Source of the DNA: Catenuloplanes indicus
Lineage (GTDB): Bacteria > Actinomycetota > Actinomycetes > Mycobacteriales > Micromonosporaceae
Length of the DNA: 64,000 nt
Direction: 5' to 3'
NCBI RefSeq assembly: GCF_030813715.1
Contig: NZ_JAUSUZ010000001.1
Span: 3,844,001-3,908,000, forward strand
The position numbers were made by a program, and so were the translations under genes. Below are positions 43,712 to 52,341 of this stretch, one piece after another. Within the stretch, counting starts at the first letter, position 1. Each line of letters opens with the position of its first letter. Under the pieces are notes generated by a model. It did not search any database, was not told where the DNA came from, and saw only the letters and a program-made list of their open reading frames with translations.

Positions 43712-45745
43712 GTGGTTGCGCTTGACGAACTTCTGGCGCAGACAGCCGCAGACGGGGCGGCTCCGTCGCTTGCCGACCTAGTGCGCGAGCTGCCCGTCGA
43801 TGAACTCTCGACGACCATTCGAGACAGCGCGGCAGGGCCGCTCGGGCACCTCCTCTGCCGCGCAGCGATTCGCACCCTTGACGGTGATCAGGGAGCAGAC
43901 AGGGCGGCTATCGATGCAATCCTGCGCGGGATCACCCGCCAACGCAGCCTACTTACACTGAGTGACACCATCGACGTCTTGTTGGACAGCGGGTCGTTTG
44001 TAGGCCGATTCGGCAAAGGACTCCACGACGCGCTGATGCAAGGGCACGCTGGGGCCATCGATCGACAACCGCTTCTTGCCGCCGGCCATCTTGAAGGCGC
44101 ACTTCGCCTGGCCATCGTCGGCGCCGTGCGCCCCTTCCGAGTGCTCGATGCTTTAGATCTCAGCGATGTCACGCAGCTTGATCCGGAATACGCCGAACGA
44201 CTGCCCCGGTTGATCGGTGCTGCGCTGGACCGATGGGGGGACGATGACAGCGTAGCGACTCCGCTGCGTCATGATCTCGATAATTTGCGCGACGTTCCGG
44301 ACGCCGCAGCAGACGCGACGTTCGAGTACGGGCTTGATCTGTTGCGACGCGCCGCCAATGAGCAGGCCACGACGGCTCTCGCCCTTCTCATAGAGGCGCG
44401 GGGCCAAATGGCCGCAGCAATCGCAGCCGAGGAAGATCGCGATGACGCCGCATTGTATGCCGCGGGACTCGACGCGATTATGGCGTTCACACGCGCAGAT
44501 AGAGAGATGCTCGCCACCTCCCGCGATACGCTGTCGGATTTACTAAACAAGCGAGAAGCATGGCTCCGAGGACTGCATATTCCCGCCTGGCGCCGACCCC
44601 GTCAACAAGCCGAGCGCGCATGGACTCGCCTCCTTCTCATCCTTGACCACGCCGCCGAGCAGCTCGCGGCTCCGGTCTGGCTCAATGTCTGGGAAGCCCT
44701 CGCCGCGATCCTCGAAGCATACGAACTCGACCGCGAGGTTATCCCCGTTCCAGGGGCCGGGCAGGCAGCAGGGCTCGAAGTGATGGTTAGGCCACGGATT
44801 GAAAAGACGATCGCCCAGCAAGGACAGCTGCTGGCGAACTTACGGCATGCGACCGAAGCAGCAAAGGGATCCGACCATCCGGCAATCAACCCTGCCCAGC
44901 TACAAACCCTACTCGATCGGATCGACAGCCTCACCGAACGTCCAGCGGATCAACGGCATACCCGCGAACCCGAATCCTCCTCGGAGGGAGATTCACCAGC
45001 GCTCGCCCGGCTGATTGAGAGAGCCCCCTCCGCACTCGCGCGCCTTGGGGCTGAAAAGGCATTACGGCTCGTACAGGGCGTTGCAAGTGACGACATCCTC
45101 GACCTGGTCGAAGGAATCGCCTATCGAGATGCATTTGAAGCGGCACCCGGACCACTAGTTAACGTTATCTATCAAACTCTTCAAAAAGATCTGGAGACTT
45201 GCATTGATTACACAGGTCGGACCAGACAATACTTCGACCAGCTAAACTGGGAGCTGGCAACATTCTTGGCAGTTCGGCACGACCAGCAGCTGGTTGGTGA
45301 ATTCGCCTACCTAAAGCCCTTCAAGACCGGAAAGGCTCCCGGCGAGAAAGCCCTCCAGCAGGACTACTTCGATTGGCTTCAGCGTGGCAAGCTCGTCGGT
45401 CGCGTTCAACTTGAGGTTTCAAATGTTGCAACAGGACGCGTCGATATTCAAGTCGGCTTTGGTACTACCCGATTCTACATCGAGGTCAAGCGAGAGCTGG
45501 ATGACGCCACGAATTCAAACCTTGAGAAGTCATACCTAATTCAGGCCGCCGACTACGTCGGAACAAATGCAGCTTTAGGCCAAATGGTTGTTCTTGACCT
45601 AACAAATCACAGCGACGGAGTCCGACACCTACGTGAGACTGCATGGGTCACGTCTCATCGCCCAACCGGCAGCAGCGTCGACCGCTACGTCGTCGTTGGC
45701 GTAGTAGTCGGAAACCGAGATACACCGCGGTCCTATTCTAATTAG
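43712..45745 (+). CDS. large effector with C-terminal PD-(D/E)XK nuclease domain
   Basis: 677 residues from GTG with AGCAGGGGG upstream, 72 bases after the ATPase gene. Residues 1-500 are almost wholly helical, without a family I recognise. The last ~150 form a nuclease core: EKALQQDYFDWLQRG, GRVDIQVGFG (D578), FYIEVKREL (E591, K593), and YLIQAADYVG with a QxxxY motif, as in Cas4/RecB-type and restriction-like enzymes. DNA or RNA cleavage on activation by the SMC-like partner is the likely role. Known Lamassu nucleases usually carry their catalytic domain at the N-terminus, so this layout is unusual. Codon use becomes more AT-rich toward the 3' end. Confidence 0.78.
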   Translation: MVALDELLAQTAADGAAPSLADLVRELPVDELSTTIRDSAAGPLGHLLCRAAIRTLDGDQGADRAAIDAILRGITRQRSLLTLSDTIDVLLDSGSFVGRFGKGLHDALMQGHAGAIDRQPLLAAGHLEGALRLAIVGAVRPFRVLDALDLSDVTQLDPEYAERLPRLIGAALDRWGDDDSVATPLRHDLDNLRDVPDAAADATFEYGLDLLRRAANEQATTALALLIEARGQMAAAIAAEEDRDDAALYAAGLDAIMAFTRADREMLATSRDTLSDLLNKREAWLRGLHIPAWRRPRQQAERAWTRLLLILDHAAEQLAAPVWLNVWEALAAILEAYELDREVIPVPGAGQAAGLEVMVRPRIEKTIAQQGQLLANLRHATEAAKGSDHPAINPAQLQTLLDRIDSLTERPADQRHTREPESSSEGDSPALARLIERAPSALARLGAEKALRLVQGVASDDILDLVEGIAYRDAFEAAPGPLVNVIYQTLQKDLETCIDYTGRTRQYFDQLNWELATFLAVRHDQQLVGEFAYLKPFKTGKAPGEKALQQDYFDWLQRGKLVGRVQLEVSNVATGRVDIQVGFGTTRFYIEVKRELDDATNSNLEKSYLIQAADYVGTNAALGQMVVLDLTNHSDGVRHLRETAWVTSHRPTGSSVDRYVVVGVVVGNRDTPRSYSN

Positions 45746-46029
45746 ACTCAAGGACTTAGACAGGGGCTACGACCGCACTCCTGAGGGCCAGACGACTCTC
45801 GAATTCGACAAGATACGTCGCCCCACCTCACTGCGGCGAGGGCCACGTTCCCTCCACCACCGGCCGCCGTCAAGCCTCCGCCATCCACGGCGCGTAGTGA
45901 CTACCCATGCGCAGCAGATGGCCTTCCCACTTAATGCGGCGGGGCTATGACTGCGGCCTCCGGCGGAGGAGGATGGCCCTAACGCCGCAGGGGCGGGCCG
46001 CATCAGAATTCCGCTCAACCTCGTTCGGC

Positions 46030-46773
46030 CTACAGCCGGATCGGTCCGCCGTGGATGTCGAGCGGTGCGAGCACGCTGTCGTACCACGAGTCGAGTTCGG
46101 CGCGATGAGCGCCGTGGCGTAGTGAACGGTAGGCGGTCCAGGCGACGAGGTCTGCGGCTTGGACCCATTGGCTGGTGCTGGCGTGACGGAAGAACGGGTC
46201 TTCGATCAGCCGGCTCGTCGTGATGTTCCGCTGCTGGTGGCTGGTGGCGTAGCCGGCGTTACTCCCATCGCCGTCCATGATCACGCTGCCATAGGTGGCG
46301 CTGGCGAGCAGTCGGGCGTCGAGCGCGTCGAGGAGACGCTGGTAGAGGTCTTGCTTGGCGAACTCGAAGGCGCGGCCGCGAGCCGTGGTCCTGCGGTAGA
46401 CGCTGCCGACGGCGACTCCCGGCAGGGCCGCGATCGTCTCGATGCCGTGGCGGAGAATCTGCCGTCCGTGGTCGGCGGATTTTCCGGCGGTGCCGCGTGT
46501 GCGGTAGCCGCGGCCGGCGGCGAGGTCGGTGGCGTGGAGCCGGTCTGCGGCGGGGATGCCGTAGCGCTCGTGCAGCGCGGTTCGGTAGTGGTTCCACCGG
46601 TCGGCGGCGTCCGTCCATGTGGAGGGGCTGATCTCGATCCAGCTGAAGGTGGTGCAGCCAGTGGCTTCGCTGCCGGAGTCGTCGATATAGAAGAGGGTGA
46701 AGTTGCAGGACGGCCGGGTCGCGATGTTCGGCCGGGCCGGGGCGGAGGTCTTTCGCTGCCGGGCCTGGCTCAT
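46030..46773 (-). CDS. DUF3800 domain protein
   Basis: 247 residues from ATG at 46773, overlapping the stop of the small HTH gene by 4 bases (ATGA). FTLFYIDDSGSEATGCTTFSWI is the DUF3800 opening (YIDDSG/YxDES acidic motif). VIMDGDGSNAGY, RLIEDPFFRHASTSQWVQAADLVAWTAYR carries the conserved LxxADLVA motif. The fold is RNase H-like with conserved acidic residues, so a nuclease or integrase-like activity has been proposed. The family is common on phages and integrative elements. It belongs to the left flank of the mobile element. Confidence 0.85.
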   Translation of the reverse strand: MSQARQRKTSAPARPNIATRPSCNFTLFYIDDSGSEATGCTTFSWIEISPSTWTDAADRWNHYRTALHERYGIPAADRLHATDLAAGRGYRTRGTAGKSADHGRQILRHGIETIAALPGVAVGSVYRRTTARGRAFEFAKQDLYQRLLDALDARLLASATYGSVIMDGDGSNAGYATSHQQRNITTSRLIEDPFFRHASTSQWVQAADLVAWTAYRSLRHGAHRAELDSWYDSVLAPLDIHGGPIRL

Positions 46774-46958
46774 TTCGCCGCACACTCCGTTTCGAGCCAG
46801 GCGTCGATGTCCGCCTTCCGGTACCTGCGGTACTTGCCGACTTTGTACGACTTCGGGCCTTTGCCCTTGTGATTGATGAAATACAAGGTCTGCTCGCTGA
46901 GCCCGAGGTAGGCGGCTGCCTCCTCGTGCGACCACAGCCCTCTCGCTCCGTCCGCCAT
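46770..46958 (-). CDS. excisionase-like HTH protein
   Basis: 62 residues. LWSHEEAAAYLGLSEQTLYF and YKVGKYRRYRKADIDAWLE form a MerR-type winged HTH of the excisionase/AlpA (HTH_17) family. With the tyrosine integrase at 47944 it would direct excision of the element. It is divergent from the Xre regulator across 110 bases and coupled to the DUF3800 gene downstream. Confidence 0.88.
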   Translation of the reverse strand: MADGARGLWSHEEAAAYLGLSEQTLYFINHKGKGPKSYKVGKYRRYRKADIDAWLETECAAK

Positions 46959-47031
46959 ATGCCCTCACTCACCAAATCAGCAAGTAGATCTAACCGATCT
47001 ACCTTTTCGGAAAGTGAGGTTGCTCCGCGTC

Positions 47032-47060
47032 TTGCCAGTTGTCAAGGAGGCGAGTAAAAC
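47032..47060 (+). promoter_or_regulatory. promoter of the Xre regulator gene (leaderless reading)
   Basis: TTGCCA (47032-47037), a 17-base spacer and TAAAAC (47055-47060) end eight bases before the ATG at 47069, so the transcript probably starts at the ATG. An alternative pair is TTGTCA (47039) with TACGAA (47062), also leaderless. AAGGAGG at 47044-47050 lies in the spacer and is too far to serve as the ribosome site. The directly repeated GATCTA-CC words at about 46988-47005 may be the regulator's operator. Confidence 0.5.
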
Positions 47061-47068
47061 TTACGAAC

Positions 47069-47668
47069 ATGGCAAGTGATCGTGCTGAGGTGCAGGTGGA
47101 GACGCCGGGTGAGATTGCCCGTCGGCGGATCCGTGAGGTGCGCAAGGCACGCAAGCTCAGCCCGACAGCGGCGGCGGAGCGCTACGGCGATGCGGCGATG
47201 ACCGCGACGGTGCTGATGAACATCGAGGCCGGGCGCCGCCAGTCGGTCACGGTCGACGAGCTGGTCCGGCTCGCGTACGTACTGGACGTGCCGGTGGAGG
47301 CACTGCTGGTCGGACCGGGTGCGACAGTGGAGGTCGCGCCGGGGGTCTTGGTGGACTCCGTCCGGTTCCTGCGCTGGCTGCGCGGGCAGGAGGCGCTGGA
47401 CGGCGCGGACGCCGATCACTATCGCGCGGTCGCCGCCGAGGCCCTCGGTGATGCCGGCCGCGGTGTGCCGCAGGAGCTGCGGGACGAGTTCCTGGCCCGG
47501 GCGCAGGCGGCCTTCGACGGTTTCTTCGCCGATAGCGAAGAGATCCACCACAAGACCCGGCAGCAGGTCCGCGGCGTGCTCAGCGACGTCCGCGAGGCGG
47601 TCTCATCCGGCAAGACGACGGACGAACTGCTCGGGATCATCGACACCTACCTCAACCGGCTCGAGTAA
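47069..47668 (+). CDS. Xre-family HTH regulator of the element
   Basis: 199 residues. N-terminal Xre-type helix-turn-helix: EIARRRIREVRKARKLSPTA, then MNIEAGRRQSVTVDELVRLAYVLDVPVEALL. A ~110-residue C-terminal part is helical with no known domain (VRFLRWLRGQEALDGADADH, then coiled-coil-like to the end) and may mediate oligomerisation. It is divergent from the excisionase/DUF3800 operon and upstream of the integrase, the position of a lysogeny-type or transfer repressor. Confidence 0.88.
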   Translation: MASDRAEVQVETPGEIARRRIREVRKARKLSPTAAAERYGDAAMTATVLMNIEAGRRQSVTVDELVRLAYVLDVPVEALLVGPGATVEVAPGVLVDSVRFLRWLRGQEALDGADADHYRAVAAEALGDAGRGVPQELRDEFLARAQAAFDGFFADSEEIHHKTRQQVRGVLSDVREAVSSGKTTDELLGIIDTYLNRLE

Positions 47669-47943
47669 GCCCCAGCCCCACCACCACAAGACTCGGCTGA
47701 CCGGCCCGTAAGACCCACGCGGTACACGGGCGGCTCAACCATGCCCTGATCACGCCGTTCACGCGGCGCCATACGACCCCATACCGGCATAGATCAACCC
47801 TGCGGCGCGGCCGCAGGGCCATCCCTACACGCCCTGAGCCCGATGCCGCGCCGGCAGCCGGGCGGATCCCGCACGCCCTCGCACAGAAACCGGCGCCGTT
47901 TCGGCGGCCGCCGGGAGCACATCGCACAGCAAAGGAACACCAG

Positions 47944-49185
47944 ATGGCTCGCGCATGGATCAATCCCCGCTCTGACGGCCCCGGCTACACGGTGTACTGG
48001 TACGACGCGAACCAGAAGCAGCGCCAGCGGTCCTTCAAGAAGAAGGTCGACGCCGAGAAGTTCCGGGCCAAGACCGAACGCGACCTCGACACCGGCGTCT
48101 ACATCGAGGCCGAACACGCCGGGGAGACCATCACCCGGCTCTTCGCCCGGTGGGCGACCACCCGCGGACTGGAGAACTCCAGCGTCCGGCAGTACCGCAG
48201 CATGCTCAACCAGGCCATCGCCCCGTACTTCAAGGCGAAAACGATCGGCGCGCTCAGGCAAACCGATGTGCAGGCCTGGGTGCTATGGATGAAGGACACC
48301 AAGCGGTACGCGCCCCAGACGATCCAAACGCGATTCGGGTACCTGTCCTCGGCGTTGCAGTGGGCCGTCGTCAACCAGGAACTCGGCCGGAATCCGGCCA
48401 AGGGCGTCAAGCTGCCCGGCCGGCGGGCGAACGTGCGACGCATCGCCAAACGCAAAATCATCGTACCGTCTCTGGCAGAGATCGACGCGCTCGCCGCCGC
48501 GTTCGACCCGCGGTACGCGGCGATGGTGTGGCTCATGGCCGGATGCGGGATGCGCATCGGCGAGGTCATGGGCCTATGCCGCGATCAGATCGACTTCCGC
48601 AAGCAGATCCTGCACGTCGACCGACAGATCACCGAGGACGGCGAAACCGACAGCGGCAAGAACGCCGGCCTCCGGCTGAAGCGCTACACCAAACACCGCG
48701 ACGAGGACACACCAGGCCGAGACGTTCCACTGCCGGCCATCGTCGCGAGAATCCTGCGCGCGCACCTGCGCGAGTACGGCACCTACGGCCCCGATCAGCT
48801 GCTGTTTCCCAACAGCACACGGACTGGCCTGATCTACCAGTACTTCTTCCGCAACCAGCTGTGGCTGCCAGCCCTGAAGAGCGCACGGGTCTCATTCATC
48901 AAAACCCACGCGCTGCGGCACTTCTTCGCCTCTTCCCTGCTCAGCCGAGGCGTGCCGATCACCGATGTCAGCGTCTGGCTCGGCCACTCCAACGTCGAGA
49001 TCACCTACGCGTACTACGGCCACCTGATGCCCGACGCCCCCGAACGCGGCCGATCCGCCATCGACCTCGCCATGCAGCCGCCGACCGATCCTGAGAACGG
49101 CGGACTTCCCTCTGAAGCGTCGGAGCGCGTCGCAGATCTCCCTCTCGACGAGGGCACTGATCCACAAGATCCACTCGCCGCATAG
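47944..49185 (+). CDS. tyrosine recombinase (phage-type integrase)
   Basis: 413 residues. AP2-like arm-binding start (WINPRSDGPGYTVYWYDAN...RQRSFKKKVDAEKF), SAM-like core-binding domain (~60-160), and a catalytic domain with R204 (GCGMRIGEVMGL), H322 and R325 (HALRH), H348 (LGHSNVEI) and the nucleophile Y358 (AYYGH). All catalytic residues are present. It acts with the small excisionase at 46770 on the element's att sites. A 275-base gap separates it from the Xre gene. attP should be nearby, but no matching att pair was seen. Confidence 0.95.
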   Translation: MARAWINPRSDGPGYTVYWYDANQKQRQRSFKKKVDAEKFRAKTERDLDTGVYIEAEHAGETITRLFARWATTRGLENSSVRQYRSMLNQAIAPYFKAKTIGALRQTDVQAWVLWMKDTKRYAPQTIQTRFGYLSSALQWAVVNQELGRNPAKGVKLPGRRANVRRIAKRKIIVPSLAEIDALAAAFDPRYAAMVWLMAGCGMRIGEVMGLCRDQIDFRKQILHVDRQITEDGETDSGKNAGLRLKRYTKHRDEDTPGRDVPLPAIVARILRAHLREYGTYGPDQLLFPNSTRTGLIYQYFFRNQLWLPALKSARVSFIKTHALRHFFASSLLSRGVPITDVSVWLGHSNVEITYAYYGHLMPDAPERGRSAIDLAMQPPTDPENGGLPSEASERVADLPLDEGTDPQDPLAA

Positions 49186-49551
49186 ACGCATTTCCGCTGG
49201 TGGTCTCCCTCTGGACGCCACCAGTTGGTCTCACCGGACGGCCCTGTCACGTTCACCCACGCGATCGGATTCAGCGTCTTTCCGGCTTGCGTACGCGGGT
49301 GAGTGGACGAGGCACGATCCTGTCCGGTCACGCCCGGTGTCAAGCCGACCGGGACGCCCGCCCGTACGGCGCCGGCCGCGTCAGACTCACCCCGCCCGCC
49401 GAATCCACTTCGCGACCGTTGCCGCCCGCGCGGGCCGCGCCCGGCTTGACCCCTGGTCGGTGCCGGCCAGGCCGATGCGTGCCGTCCACTCCCCCGCCAG
49501 CGCCTCCAGCGCCTCGGCGCGGGTCCTGCCTTACGGCTCGGAGGTACGCAC
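49186..49551. other. gene-free stretch after the integrase
   Basis: About 365 bases with no ORF having family similarity or a convincing start. It is a natural place for the attachment site, but I found no long repeat of it elsewhere in the window. The last bases carry the GGAGGT site of the next gene. Confidence 0.4.
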
Positions 49552-50661
49552 GTGCAAGCCGAAGAAGACATACGCGACGTGGCCGCGGCGCTATCACGGT
49601 ACGTCGGCGGTCCGCTTCCCGCCGATCTGACCGGCACCGCAGAGGCACATGGCCTGACGATCGGTGGCTGGGTCTATCCGTCGGTGCCCGAGGTCAGCCC
49701 GCAGAGTCCGCCGGACCTGCGGGAGCTGGGCCAGCAGTTGCGTCGCGCTGCGGATCGGGCCGGGATCGTGATGTTGATGCGCGGTGATCCGGGCTGGCCG
49801 TCCGGCACCGGCGCGGATGAGCTGCCGTGTCTGTGGGTGCGTGGTGATCGTGATGTGGCCGGGCTGTTACGGCGCGCGGTGACGGTCGCCGGTGTCCGGG
49901 AGTGCACCGAGTACGGGCAGCATGTAGCGACCGATCTGGCCTTCGATCTCGCGGCCTCGCAGGTCACGGTGGTCTGCGGTGCTGCTCCTGCCGCCGGTGT
50001 CGACTACTACGCGTGGCGGGCTGCGCTCGCGCATGCCCCGCAGCAGCCGGTGGCCGTTGCCGCCTCCGGTCTCGATGCGGAGTCCTTCCATGGCCCGCGG
50101 GAACTCGTCGAGCGCACGGCACGTCGTGGCGCGGTCGTCAGCGCGTTCCCGCCCGGCTTGCCGGCGACGTGGTCCCGCTGGAGCGTGCGGGATCGTCTTC
50201 TGGGCACGTTCACCGCGGCAACGGTGATCGTCGAGGCCGCCGCCGATAGTCGGACGCTGGATGTCGCGACCGCAGCATCGGTGTCGGGTCGGCTGGTCGG
50301 TGCGGTGCCGGGCCCGGTGTCCTCGAAGGTGTCCGCCGGCTGCCACCGGCTGCTGGCCTCCGGCGCCATGACGGTCACCGGCGCACAGGACATCCTCCGC
50401 GCGCTCGCCGGCCCCGGCACGGCGGTTGAGGCGACGCGGGTATTTCGCGTGTACGGCACTGCCTCCTGGGATGACGGCCACTGGCGTACCCGGCGGGTGC
50501 CGGACTTCGCGGTCGAGGCGACCTCGCACCACGAAGCCGCGGACCTCGCCTACGAGGTAGTCTTCGCGGCCCACCCCGGCGCGGCAGGCGCCACGCTCGA
50601 TGCCGGCATCGTCGACCCGGGCGGTACCTACGAGGCCGTGCAGGTGGCCTCCAGTGACTGA
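49552..50661 (+). CDS. DprA-like (DNA-processing) protein
   Basis: 369 residues from GTG with GGAGGT just upstream. A Rossmann core of the DprA/Smf type: VTVVCGAAPAAGVDYYAWRAAL (~143-164), PVAVAASGLDAESFHGPRELV, GAVVSAFPPGLPATWSRWSVRDRLL, AATVIVEAAADSRTLDVATAA and LVGAVPGPVSSKVSAGCHRLLASG. True DprA loads RecA on incoming single strands. The ~100-residue extra C-terminus is not in standard DprA. As an element-borne copy it may process DNA during conjugal transfer. Its end overlaps the next start by 8 bases. Confidence 0.82.
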   Translation: MQAEEDIRDVAAALSRYVGGPLPADLTGTAEAHGLTIGGWVYPSVPEVSPQSPPDLRELGQQLRRAADRAGIVMLMRGDPGWPSGTGADELPCLWVRGDRDVAGLLRRAVTVAGVRECTEYGQHVATDLAFDLAASQVTVVCGAAPAAGVDYYAWRAALAHAPQQPVAVAASGLDAESFHGPRELVERTARRGAVVSAFPPGLPATWSRWSVRDRLLGTFTAATVIVEAAADSRTLDVATAASVSGRLVGAVPGPVSSKVSAGCHRLLASGAMTVTGAQDILRALAGPGTAVEATRVFRVYGTASWDDGHWRTRRVPDFAVEATSHHEAADLAYEVVFAAHPGAAGATLDAGIVDPGGTYEAVQVASSD

Positions 50662-52285
50662 AACCGCCCGAGACGACGTGACGCGGTCACCGGTCGATGG
50701 TGTGCCGCCGGTCCTGGTGCAGGATCCGCGTGCGGCACGGGTGCTCGCCGGGGTAGAGCAGACGAGGGCGGTCACGCAGGCGCGGATCGCCGTCGCGGAC
50801 GCGGACGCGGACCGGCGACTGCGGACCGCCGCGCGCCGTGCGCAGCTGGCCGCCGAACAGCGGGCGACCCGCCGGCAGGAAGCCGCCGCGGCCACGGCTG
50901 CCCGCCGGCAGCGGCGGGCCGAAGCCGCAGCGGCGCGGCGTGTGCGGCGCGCCGTGCTCGTCGCCCGCGGGGCGGGCCTGCTGCGGCTGGTGCGTGAACG
51001 TGGGGTGGCGGTGTACGCGGCCGTGATGTATCTGCTCGCGGTCGGCGGCGCCGTGTACGGGCAGATCAGCGCGGCGACCGGTCGGGGGTGGCCGCTTCTG
51101 GTCGGTGTCGTGATCGCCGCCGCCGTCGAAGGTCTAGCGCTGGTGATGGCGTTGACCGCGCAGCAGCTGCGGCTGCAGGGTGAGGCCGCCCGGCTGCCTC
51201 GGGTGCTGACCTGGTTGTGTGCCGGGTTCGCCTCGGCGGTCAACTACGCCGGCCACGCGGATCTTGATCGCACCGGCGCGGTCCTGCTCGCGGCGTTGTC
51301 CGCGGCGGGGATCGTGGTGTGGGAAGTCCGCTCCGGTGCCGCGCACCGCGCCGAGCTGCGCCGCCGCGGCCTGCTGCCCGACCCGCCCGCGTCGTTCGGG
51401 TGGCGCCGGTGGTGGCGATACTTCCCCTCCACCGCGGCAGCCTGGTCGCTGGACATCCGCAGTCGCGTCAGCCCGCGATCCGCCGCCCTCCTGGCCCAGG
51501 TCGCCGCCGAGGACCAAGCCCGGCACATCCGACGTGAGGCCGGACAGGTCCGGCGCCTGGCGCGTCGCGCGGTCCGGCGCGCGCTGCGGCGTGGCGAGTC
51601 CGGTGCGGTCCTGGCCGCGCTGGCCTCGCTGGCCGCCCACGGCACCGTCGCGGCGCTCCCGGCCCTGGCCGCCAGTGCGGCGTCACGGATCTCACCGCCC
51701 GGTCGATCCGGTTTCCGGCCGACGACGACGGCGGCGCAGACACGTCCGCCTCGACCCGGCGCGGTCCGCAGTGGCGGCCCGTCACGGCAGTCGCAGGCGC
51801 AGCGCCACCGGGCAGCTCGTCTCCGGCGGGTTCGCGGGCAGCAGGTCCGAACCGGGCACACGGAGACGGCGCCGACCCCTCGCGTACGTGAGCGAGGCGG
51901 ATCGCGGTCCGGTCCGCGCATTCCGCAGGCACCCGGATCCGCACCAGCCACGTCCAGCAACGGCACAGGACGCGAGCCGCAAGTGCGAAGCACAGACACG
52001 CAAAGTGCGGGGCAGAGCCGGTCGCAGACGACTCCCGCGGCGAGGTCCGAGCCCGACAAGGCGGGCGTCCCGCGAGCGCGTCCTGACGTGTCTGACCTGT
52101 TGCCGGTGGGGCGGCAGATCCGGTCCCGGTTCGCCGCTCAAGGACTCGCTCTGTCTCGAACCGCACTCATCGCGCAGCTGCGCGCGGCGGGTGTGCCGGT
52201 CTCCACCGACCGCGCCTCCGCGCTCCTTGCCGTCCTGACCACAGAATCGACGCCAACCCACGAAACAGACCCACCGTCACGATGA
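50654..52285 (+). CDS. DUF2637 (Spd-like) plasmid-spread membrane protein
   Basis: 543 residues from the GTG at 50654 inside the DprA-like stop region. N-terminal ~110 residues are Ala/Arg-rich coiled coil. Four membrane helices (~120-235: GVAVYAAVMYLLAVGGAVYG, PLLVGVVIAAAVEGLALVMAL, CAGFASAVNYAGH, AVLLAALSAAGIVVWEV) with EGLALVMALTAQQLRLQGEA match the DUF2637/SpdB family of actinomycete conjugative elements, which aid intramycelial spread. A Ser/Arg/Pro-rich tail follows, and the last ~60 residues form a small helical domain (LLPVGRQIRSRFAAQGLALS) resembling a DNA-binding HTH. Confidence 0.82.
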   Translation: MTETARDDVTRSPVDGVPPVLVQDPRAARVLAGVEQTRAVTQARIAVADADADRRLRTAARRAQLAAEQRATRRQEAAAATAARRQRRAEAAAARRVRRAVLVARGAGLLRLVRERGVAVYAAVMYLLAVGGAVYGQISAATGRGWPLLVGVVIAAAVEGLALVMALTAQQLRLQGEAARLPRVLTWLCAGFASAVNYAGHADLDRTGAVLLAALSAAGIVVWEVRSGAAHRAELRRRGLLPDPPASFGWRRWWRYFPSTAAAWSLDIRSRVSPRSAALLAQVAAEDQARHIRREAGQVRRLARRAVRRALRRGESGAVLAALASLAAHGTVAALPALAASAASRISPPGRSGFRPTTTAAQTRPPRPGAVRSGGPSRQSQAQRHRAARLRRVRGQQVRTGHTETAPTPRVRERGGSRSGPRIPQAPGSAPATSSNGTGREPQVRSTDTQSAGQSRSQTTPAARSEPDKAGVPRARPDVSDLLPVGRQIRSRFAAQGLALSRTALIAQLRAAGVPVSTDRASALLAVLTTESTPTHETDPPSR

Positions 52286-52341
52286 CCCCGCACCGTCCAC
52301 CGCTGGATCACCGCCGCACGGACCGCTCTCAGCGCTGTGGG

